A stretch of 5,522 nucleotides of DNA, taken from positions 1 to 5,522 of the forward strand of contig CALCEA010000148.1 in NCBI GenBank assembly GCA_937900675.1, given 5' to 3'. Each line of letters starts with the position of its first letter. Position 1 is the first letter of the stretch. The notes under the pieces were generated by a model that was given only the letters and a program-made list of their open reading frames with translations, made no database searches and was not told the DNA's origin. Position numbers and translations under genes: made by a program. Origin of the DNA: an uncultured Chitinophagaceae bacterium. Lineage in GTDB: Bacteria > Bacteroidota > Bacteroidia > Chitinophagales > Chitinophagaceae. Positions 1 through 5,522 of this stretch are shown here, piece after piece.

Positions 1-17
1 TTGAATGGTTGATAATT

Positions 18-31
18 ATATTGAACAATAT
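18..31. repeat. 14-bp palindrome in gltB leader
   Basis: ATATTG, then AA, then CAATAT forms perfect 6-bp inverted arms around a 2-bp centre. It lies about 80 bp upstream of the gltB start and upstream of the promoter candidate. Its size and symmetry would suit a dimeric regulator site, but in such AT-rich DNA a match of this size can arise by chance. I do not recognise it as the site of a named regulator. Confidence 0.35.
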
Positions 32-32
32 C

Positions 33-62
33 TCGTAAAAATTAGTATTATTTCGTAATTTT
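33..62. repeat. Paired TCGTAA repeats and 7-bp inverted repeat
   Basis: TCGTAA occurs at 33-38 and again at 53-58, exactly 20 bp apart from start to start, or about two helical turns. Overlapping these, AAAATTA (38-44) and TAATTTT (56-62) are perfect 7-bp inverted arms separated by 11 bases. A pair of same-face direct repeats near a promoter can be a regulator binding site. The inverted arms are entirely A/T and would make only a weak hairpin. No function can be assigned from the sequence alone. Confidence 0.35.
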
Positions 63-63
63 C
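56..63 (+). promoter_or_regulatory. Candidate -7 promoter element for gltB
   Basis: TAATTTTC matches the Bacteroidota primary-sigma -7 consensus TAnnTTTG at five of the six fixed positions, with the final G replaced by C. No clear TTTG -33 box sits at the expected distance upstream; only TCGT is found near 33-36. If it is real, transcription would start near position 70, giving a leader of about 40 nt. An alternative is a sigma70-like pair, TTGAAC (21-26) and TATTAT (46-51), but its 19-bp spacer is long. Both are weak matches in AT-rich DNA. Confidence 0.22.
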
Positions 64-112
64 CACAGATCGCCTGTCTAGAAAATAATCCGTTTAATCT
101 AATTGAAAGAGC

Positions 113-3100
113 ATGATAGAAACAAAGCAATTGGGATTATATGATCCTGCTTATGAACACGACGCTTGTGGTATTGGTTTTGTTGCAAGCATAAAAGGTA
201 TTAAGTCACACCAAAATGTAGGCGATGCACTCACCATTTTAGAAAATATGGAGCATCGTGGAGCAAGCGGAAGCGAAGTGAACACAGGAGACGGCGCGGG
301 CATCATGATACAAGTTCCTCATCAATTTTTCTTTGATGAATTAGCCAAACAATCTATTCATTTACCTAGCCATGGCGAATATGGTGTTGGCTTTATCTTT
401 TTCCCTACCGAAAAAGGAGTTATGGAAGAGTGTAAGGAAATTTTTGCAACGGCTGCTGAAAAATTAGGCATTGAAATTATTGGATATAGAAAAGTCCCTG
501 TAAACAAATCTACCATCGGACCAACTGCATTAAGTGTTGAGCCTTTGATGGAACAAGTTTTTGTGAAAAGACCCGACTTGATTACGGATGCTGAAGCTTT
601 TGAAAGAAAATTATTTATTTTAAAAAGCTATGCTTCACATACCATTAACAATACCATCAAGAAAGGAGCTATCGATTTTTACATGACCTCTCTTTCACAA
701 AATGTGATTGTATATAAAGGTCAATTAACTTCTCATCAGGTTAGAGAATACTTCCCTGATTTGAGTGATAAAAGAGTAGTAACTGCTTTTGGTTTAGTAC
801 ACTCTCGTTTTGCAACAAATACTTTCCCTTCTTGGAAATTGGCTCAGCCATTCCGATATATTGCGCACAATGGCGAGATCAATACTTTACAAGGAAACTT
901 AAACTGGCTTCGTTCTAATGAATCCAGTTTCTTCTCTCCTTATTTTAGCAAGGAAGAATTAGATATGATTTTACCTGTAGTAACACCAGGGCAATCTGAT
1001 AGTGCTTGTTTGGATAATGTCATTGAATTATTGACTTTATCTGGAAGAAGTTTACCTCATGTAATGATGATGTTGATTCCTGAAGCATGGGATGGAAATG
1101 ATTTGATGGATCCAGTAAAGAAAGCATTTTACGAATACCATGCTGCGATCATGGAGCCATGGGATGGTCCAGCTTCTATTTCATTTACCAACGGTAAAAT
1201 GATTGGTGCAACTTTAGATAGAAACGGTTTAAGACCATCTAGATATTGCGTTACTAAAGATGATCGTGTGATAATGGCATCTGAAACTGGCGCCTTACCT
1301 ATTGATCAATCAACTGTGATTGAAAAAGGAAGACTACAACCAGGAAAAATGTTTGTAGTGGATATGGAAGCGGGAAGAATTATCAGCGATGATGAATTAA
1401 AACAATCTATCTGCGGCAAACAACCATATGCAGATTGGTTAAACAAATATAAAATTCGTTTAGAAGAATTACCTGAACCAAGAATTCAGTTTACTCATTT
1501 AGAACACGATCAAATTTTCAAATACCAAAAAGCATTTGGTTATTCTAAAGAAGATTTAGAAACAGTGATTGCTCCAATGGCTTTGGATGGTAAAGAACCT
1601 ATTGGTTCTATGGGTACCGATACCCCTTTGGCAGTTTTGAGCGATCAACCTCAACATATCACTAGTTACTTCAAACAATTATTTGCGCAAGTAACCAACC
1701 CACCTATCGATCCAATTCGTGAAAGAATGGTCATGTCTTTAGCAACTTTCGTGGGCAGCCAAGGTAGTTTGTTAATTGAAGATCCAATGGCTTCACATTG
1801 TGTTGCGCTAAAACATCCTATCTTAAACAACCATGAATTAGAGAAAATCAGAAGTATCGATACGGGTGTATTCCAAGCTAAAACTTTACAATGTTATTTT
1901 AGAGCAGATGGCAAAGAGGGTTCTCTTAAAAAAGGTTTAGATCGTTTATGTAGATATGCAGTAGATGCAGTGGAAGATGGATTTGAAGTAATTGTATTAA
2001 CAGATAGATCTATTGATTCAGAACACGCGGCTATTCCAAGTTTATTAGCATGCTCTACTGTTCACCACCATTTAATCAGAAAAGGATTAAGAGGTAAAGT
2101 AGGCATTATTGTAGAAGCAGGTGATGTTTGGGAAGTACACCATTATGCATGTTTAATTGGATTTGGCGCAACTGCAATCAATCCATATTTGGCGCTGTCT
2201 AGCATCAGAGACATGAAATTGAACGAACAAATTAAAACAGACTTAGACGAGAAATATTTAAAGAAGAATTATATCAAGGCTGTAAACGAAGGCTTGTATA
2301 AAGTATTCTCCAAAATGGGTATCTCCACACTTCAATCCTACCAAGGTGCTCAAATTTTTGAAATCATTGGTTTGAATAAAGAAGTAGTGAACAGACATTT
2401 TACTGGTGCCACTTCAAGAATTGAAGGAATGGGATTAGATGAAATTGCAAAAGAAATTTTAGCGAAACATGAATTAGCTTTTGCAAAAAAATCATCTCCT
2501 GTAGACAGATTACCTGTTGGTGGAATTTATCAATGGAAAAGAAGAGGTGAAGCACATTTGTTCAATCCTCAAACCATTCATGCATTACAACATGCCACTT
2601 CTACTGCAGATTATGCAACATTTAAGAAGTATTCTAAATTAGTTAATGACCAAACGGATAAAGCATTTACTTTAAGAAGCTTATTAGATTTCAAACCAAC
2701 AAGACCATCTATTTCTATTGATGAAGTAGAACCTGCTAGTAATATTTACAAAAGATTTGCAACAGGTGCAATGTCATTTGGCTCTATCTCTTGGGAAGCT
2801 CACACTACCCTAGCAATTGCTATGAATAGATTAGGTGGAAAAAGCAACACAGGTGAAGGTGGAGAAGATCCAATAAGATATCAAAAAATGGAGAATGGTG
2901 ATTCGATGAGAAGTGCCATCAAACAAGTAGCGAGTGCAAGATTTGGAGTGACTAGTGAATATTTAACTGAAGCAGACGAATTACAAATTAAAATGGCACA
3001 GGGTGCTAAGCCAGGGGAAGGCGGACAATTGCCTGGAGATAAAGTGGATGATTGGATTGGTAGAACAAGACACTCTACACCTGGCGTTGGTTTAATCTCT

Positions 3101-4633
3101 CCACCACCCCATCATGATATTTATTCTATTGAAGATTTATCTCAATTAATTTTTGACTTAAAGAATGCGAATAGAGCTGCAAGAATTAATGTTAAATTAG
3201 TTTCTAAAGCAGGCGTGGGTACCATTGCAGCAGGTGTAACAAAAGCGAAAGCTGATGTGGTATTGATTGCAGGATTTGATGGCGGTACAGGAGCTTCTCC
3301 TTTAAGCTCTATCAAACATACCGGCTTGCCTTGGGAATTAGGTTTAGCAGAAACACATCAGACCTTAGTAAAAAACAAATTAAGATCCCGTGTTATTGTT
3401 CAAGCCGATGGACAAATGAAAACAGGAAGAGATATTGCGATCGCTGCTTTATTAGGTGCTGAAGAATGGGGCGTTGCCACAGCTGCCTTAGTAGTGGAAG
3501 GTTGTATCATGATGCGTAAGTGTCATATGAATACCTGCCCTGTTGGTGTTGCTACCCAAGATCCTGAATTAAGAAAGCGATTTAAAGGGAATCCTGATCA
3601 TGTGGTTACTTTCTTTGAATTCATTACGCAAGAGCTTCGTGAAATTATGGCCGAATTAGGTTATAGAACAGTGGATGAAATGATTGGCCAAGTAGATGCA
3701 TTAACCATGCGTAAAAATATCAACCACTGGAAATTTAAAAACTTAGATTTAAGTGGTGTATTATATAAAGAACCAGCAGAAGAAGGTGTTGGTTTGTATA
3801 ATACAGAAACACAGGATCATGGATTAGCGAATGTATTAGATTGGAAATTATTAGAAGCTGCACAACCTGCTATTCAAAAACAACAAAAAGTAAATGCTTC
3901 TTTTGATATTAAAAATACAGATAGAACTGCAGGCACCATTGTATCCAATGAAATCACTAAAGTATTTAAAGCAGCTGGTTTACCTGATGGCACTATACAT
4001 TTCAAATTTACTGGAACTGCAGGCCAAAGCTTTGGCGCATTTAATACCAAGGGACTTACATTAGAATTAGAAGGTGACGCAAATGATTACTTTGGAAAAG
4101 GATTAAGTGGCGCACAATTAATTGTATACCCTGATAAGAAAGCTGGATTTATTGCAGAAAATAATATTATCATTGGTAACACAGCATTTTACGGCGCAAC
4201 CAGTGGTGAAGCATATATTAGAGGTAAAGCAGGTGAAAGATTTGCAGTAAGAAATTCTGGTGCCACAGTGGTAACGGAAGGTGTAGGTGATCATGGTTGC
4301 GAATATATGACGGGAGGTACTACAGTAATTTTAGGTGAAACAGGAAGGAATTTTGCTGCAGGTATGAGTGGTGGAATTGCTTTTGTATATAATGTAAAAG
4401 GAGATTTTGATGTATTATGTAATAAAGAAATGGTAGACTTAGATCCAGTAACAGATCAAGATATCCCTTTATTAAAACAATTGATTCAAAATCATTACAA
4501 CTATACAGAAAGTGCAGTGGCTAAATTTATTTTAGCAGACTTTGATAACCAACTAAAGCATTTTATAAAAGTATTCCCTCGCGATTATAAAAAAGTATTA
4601 TTATCAAAAGCTAAAACAGTAGCTGTACAATAA
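113..4633 (+). CDS. gltB: Glutamate synthase, large (alpha) subunit
   Basis: This 1506-residue cytoplasmic enzyme converts glutamine plus 2-oxoglutarate into two glutamates. Its length is normal for the family. The N-terminal class II glutamine amidotransferase domain (about 19-430) has the nucleophile Cys19 in DACGIGF, preceded by an 18-residue propeptide expected to be removed. HRGASG (48-53), GDGAG (59-63) and HNGEIN (252-257) are conserved, with N253-G254 the likely oxyanion pair. A central domain (about 470-790) follows. The FMN-binding barrel (about 850-1220) has ATGAMSFGSIS (883-893), GEGGEDP (914-920), GAKPGEGGQLPG (964-975) and SPPPHHDIYS (996-1005). Residues 904-949 match the extent of the inter-site 'loop 4', with Glu949 in TSEYL the likely coupling residue. 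Cys1131, Cys1137 and Cys1142 (C-x5-C-x4-C) are the 3Fe-4S ligands. A glycine-rich beta-helix (about 1262-1450) ends the protein. TGA at 104-106 excludes an earlier in-frame start. The adjacent gltD points to the NAD(P)H-dependent rather than the ferredoxin type. Confidence 0.98.
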   Translation: MIETKQLGLYDPAYEHDACGIGFVASIKGIKSHQNVGDALTILENMEHRGASGSEVNTGDGAGIMIQVPHQFFFDELAKQSIHLPSHGEYGVGFIFFPTEKGVMEECKEIFATAAEKLGIEIIGYRKVPVNKSTIGPTALSVEPLMEQVFVKRPDLITDAEAFERKLFILKSYASHTINNTIKKGAIDFYMTSLSQNVIVYKGQLTSHQVREYFPDLSDKRVVTAFGLVHSRFATNTFPSWKLAQPFRYIAHNGEINTLQGNLNWLRSNESSFFSPYFSKEELDMILPVVTPGQSDSACLDNVIELLTLSGRSLPHVMMMLIPEAWDGNDLMDPVKKAFYEYHAAIMEPWDGPASISFTNGKMIGATLDRNGLRPSRYCVTKDDRVIMASETGALPIDQSTVIEKGRLQPGKMFVVDMEAGRIISDDELKQSICGKQPYADWLNKYKIRLEELPEPRIQFTHLEHDQIFKYQKAFGYSKEDLETVIAPMALDGKEPIGSMGTDTPLAVLSDQPQHITSYFKQLFAQVTNPPIDPIRERMVMSLATFVGSQGSLLIEDPMASHCVALKHPILNNHELEKIRSIDTGVFQAKTLQCYFRADGKEGSLKKGLDRLCRYAVDAVEDGFEVIVLTDRSIDSEHAAIPSLLACSTVHHHLIRKGLRGKVGIIVEAGDVWEVHHYACLIGFGATAINPYLALSSIRDMKLNEQIKTDLDEKYLKKNYIKAVNEGLYKVFSKMGISTLQSYQGAQIFEIIGLNKEVVNRHFTGATSRIEGMGLDEIAKEILAKHELAFAKKSSPVDRLPVGGIYQWKRRGEAHLFNPQTIHALQHATSTADYATFKKYSKLVNDQTDKAFTLRSLLDFKPTRPSISIDEVEPASNIYKRFATGAMSFGSISWEAHTTLAIAMNRLGGKSNTGEGGEDPIRYQKMENGDSMRSAIKQVASARFGVTSEYLTEADELQIKMAQGAKPGEGGQLPGDKVDDWIGRTRHSTPGVGLISPPPHHDIYSIEDLSQLIFDLKNANRAARINVKLVSKAGVGTIAAGVTKAKADVVLIAGFDGGTGASPLSSIKHTGLPWELGLAETHQTLVKNKLRSRVIVQADGQMKTGRDIAIAALLGAEEWGVATAALVVEGCIMMRKCHMNTCPVGVATQDPELRKRFKGNPDHVVTFFEFITQELREIMAELGYRTVDEMIGQVDALTMRKNINHWKFKNLDLSGVLYKEPAEEGVGLYNTETQDHGLANVLDWKLLEAAQPAIQKQQKVNASFDIKNTDRTAGTIVSNEITKVFKAAGLPDGTIHFKFTGTAGQSFGAFNTKGLTLELEGDANDYFGKGLSGAQLIVYPDKKAGFIAENNIIIGNTAFYGATSGEAYIRGKAGERFAVRNSGATVVTEGVGDHGCEYMTGGTTVILGETGRNFAAGMSGGIAFVYNVKGDFDVLCNKEMVDLDPVTDQDIPLLKQLIQNHYNYTESAVAKFILADFDNQLKHFIKVFPRDYKKVLLSKAKTVAVQ

Positions 4634-4665
4634 AATAATTTATTATTCAATTTGAATGAAGCATT
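4634..4665. other. gltB-gltD intergenic gap
   Basis: This 32-bp AT-rich spacer has no GC-rich stem followed by a T-run, so no intrinsic terminator is visible, which supports co-transcription of gltB and gltD. It contains a 13-bp palindrome at 4645-4657 (ATTCAA, T, TTGAAT). It also has an A/T-only pair, AATAAT (4634-4639) and ATTATT (4642-4647), whose 2-base loop is too short to form a stable hairpin. There is no Shine-Dalgarno-like AGGAGG before the gltD ATG, as is common in Bacteroidota. Confidence 0.7.
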
Positions 4666-5522
4666 ATGGGTAAGCCAACCGGATTTAAAGAATATACAAG
4701 AGAACTTCCTTCTAAATTACCAGTAGAAGAAAGAAAAAAGAACTATAACGAGTTTGTAGGTTTATTACCAGAACAAAAATTAAACGAACAATCTGCTCGT
4801 TGCATGAATTGTGGTGTTCCGTTTTGTCATAGCGGTTGTCCTTTAGGAAATATTATTCCTGAGTTCAATGACGCTGTATATAAGAAAGAATGGAAAGAAG
4901 CTTATGAGATTTTAATTTCTACCAATAATTTTCCTGAATTCACAGGTAGAATTTGCCCAGCACCATGCGAGAGTGCTTGTGTTTTAGGCATCAATCAACC
5001 TGCAGTCACAATTGAAGAAATTGAAAAACATATTATTGAGATTGCTTTTGAAAAAGGTTTTGTTAAACCAAGAAAACCTAATACCAGAACGGACAAAAAA
5101 GTAGCCGTGATTGGATCAGGCCCATCTGGACTAGCAGCAGCCGCTCAATTAAATTATGCAGGACATCAAGTAACTGTATTTGAAAGAGATCCAAAACCAG
5201 GCGGATTATTAAGATTTGGTATTCCAGATTTTAAATTAGAGAAAACAGTAGTAGAAAGAAGAATACAAATTTTAGAACAAGAAGGTATTGAATTCAAATG
5301 CAATGCGAATGTTGGGGTAAATGTAAGAGTGAATGATATTCTAAGAGAATACGACGCGATTGTATTGGCAGGTGGATCAACTATTCCAAGAGATTTGCCA
5401 GTGCCAGGAAGAGAATTAAATGGCGTTCACTTTGCTATGGAATTTTTAAAGCAACAAAATAAAAGAGTTAGTAATCTTAGCATAGATGAAAAAGAAATTA
5501 TCACTACAGGTAAAAATGTAGT
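4666..5522 (+). CDS. gltD: Glutamate synthase, small (beta) subunit, 3'-truncated by window
   Basis: GltD passes electrons from NAD(P)H through FAD to the Fe-S clusters and the FMN of GltB. The visible 285 codons are the N-terminal 60 percent of a protein usually near 480-490 residues; the truncation comes from the window edge, not from a mutation. Residues 46-58 hold Cys46, Cys49, Cys54 and Cys58, and CPAPCESAC (97-105) holds Cys97, Cys101 and Cys105; these two groups form the Fe-S ligand region of the family. The FAD Rossmann motif is VAVIGSGPSG (146-155), with Glu173 in VFER at the end of the second strand, followed by GGLLRFGIPDFKL (179-191). The last residues, TGKNV, lead into where the NAD(P)H-binding glycine motif should be. 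The start is ATG at 4666, because TGA at 4657-4659 closes the frame upstream. It lies 32 bp after gltB. The same fold occurs in related oxidoreductases such as the dihydropyrimidine dehydrogenase N-terminal region and NfnB, but the gltB neighbour settles the call. Confidence 0.96.
   Translation, partial: MGKPTGFKEYTRELPSKLPVEERKKNYNEFVGLLPEQKLNEQSARCMNCGVPFCHSGCPLGNIIPEFNDAVYKKEWKEAYEILISTNNFPEFTGRICPAPCESACVLGINQPAVTIEEIEKHIIEIAFEKGFVKPRKPNTRTDKKVAVIGSGPSGLAAAAQLNYAGHQVTVFERDPKPGGLLRFGIPDFKLEKTVVERRIQILEQEGIEFKCNANVGVNVRVNDILREYDAIVLAGGSTIPRDLPVPGRELNGVHFAMEFLKQQNKRVSNLSIDEKEIITTGKNV

Larger units (their letters stand above)
1..112. other. Non-coding leader upstream of gltB
   Basis: I see no supportable gene on either strand in this segment. 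It is very AT-rich and holds several short symmetric or repeated elements, listed separately, and so probably carries the glt promoter and any operator. An in-frame TGA at 104-106 closes the gltB reading frame directly upstream of its ATG, so the gltB protein does not extend into this segment. The end of an upstream gene or a terminator is not recognisable here. Confidence 0.7.

Noticed and set aside
113..166. Short 18-residue propeptide before the catalytic Cys of GltB, against 42 residues in the E. coli enzyme.
   Set aside because: Short propeptides are usual in many GltB proteins outside the Proteobacteria, and the in-frame TGA at 104-106 rules out a longer version here. It is not a truncation.
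1613..1626. GGGTA-CCGA-TACCC inverted repeat inside gltB, a possible hairpin.
   Set aside because: It has only 5-bp arms within intact coding sequence and no T-run or other regulatory context, so chance is the simplest explanation.
3437..3444. GCGATCGC octamer palindrome, resembling the cyanobacterial HIP1 element.
   Set aside because: I noticed only this copy, in frame within the conserved FMN-domain coding sequence where it encodes part of IAIAA. The rest of the window gives no sign of a cyanobacterium.
4013..4400. Recurring glycine-rich segments near the GltB C-terminus, which look like internal repeats.
   Set aside because: They are the expected repeats of the GltB C-terminal right-handed beta-helix (GXGXG) domain, not a separate repeat element or an insertion.
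4631..4647. Possible terminator between gltB and gltD (AATAAT/ATTATT).
   Set aside because: The arms are A/T only, the loop is 2 bases and there is no T-run, so it cannot form a stable terminator.

Overview
The window carries a bacterial glutamate synthase (GOGAT) locus: a complete gltB (large, alpha subunit, 113-4633) followed on the same strand by the first part of gltD (small, beta subunit, from 4666 and cut by the window end). The DNA is AT-rich, favours AGA for Arg and TTA for Leu, and has no AGGAGG-like ribosome binding site before either gene. Together with the look of both proteins, this suggests a Bacteroidota member, perhaps of the Chitinophagales. That placement is inferred from composition and family familiarity, not from a search.

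Layout: 1-112 is a non-coding leader with no supportable gene. It holds a 14-bp palindrome, a repeated TCGTAA hexamer, a 7-bp inverted repeat and a weak Bacteroidota-type -7 promoter candidate. gltB fills 113-4633. A 32-bp gap (4634-4665) has no convincing terminator, so the two genes are probably co-transcribed. gltD then runs to 5522. Its reading stops just where the NAD(P)H-binding Rossmann motif should begin.

The two products work as one enzyme. GltD takes electrons from NAD(P)H through FAD and Fe-S clusters. GltB releases ammonia from glutamine in its N-terminal amidotransferase domain, channels it to the FMN site and adds it to 2-oxoglutarate, giving two glutamates. With glutamine synthetase this forms the GS-GOGAT ammonium assimilation cycle.

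I found no previously undescribed system. Both genes look intact and conserved where visible. The only points for a second look are short symmetric or repeated sequences in the non-coding segments, all low in interest.
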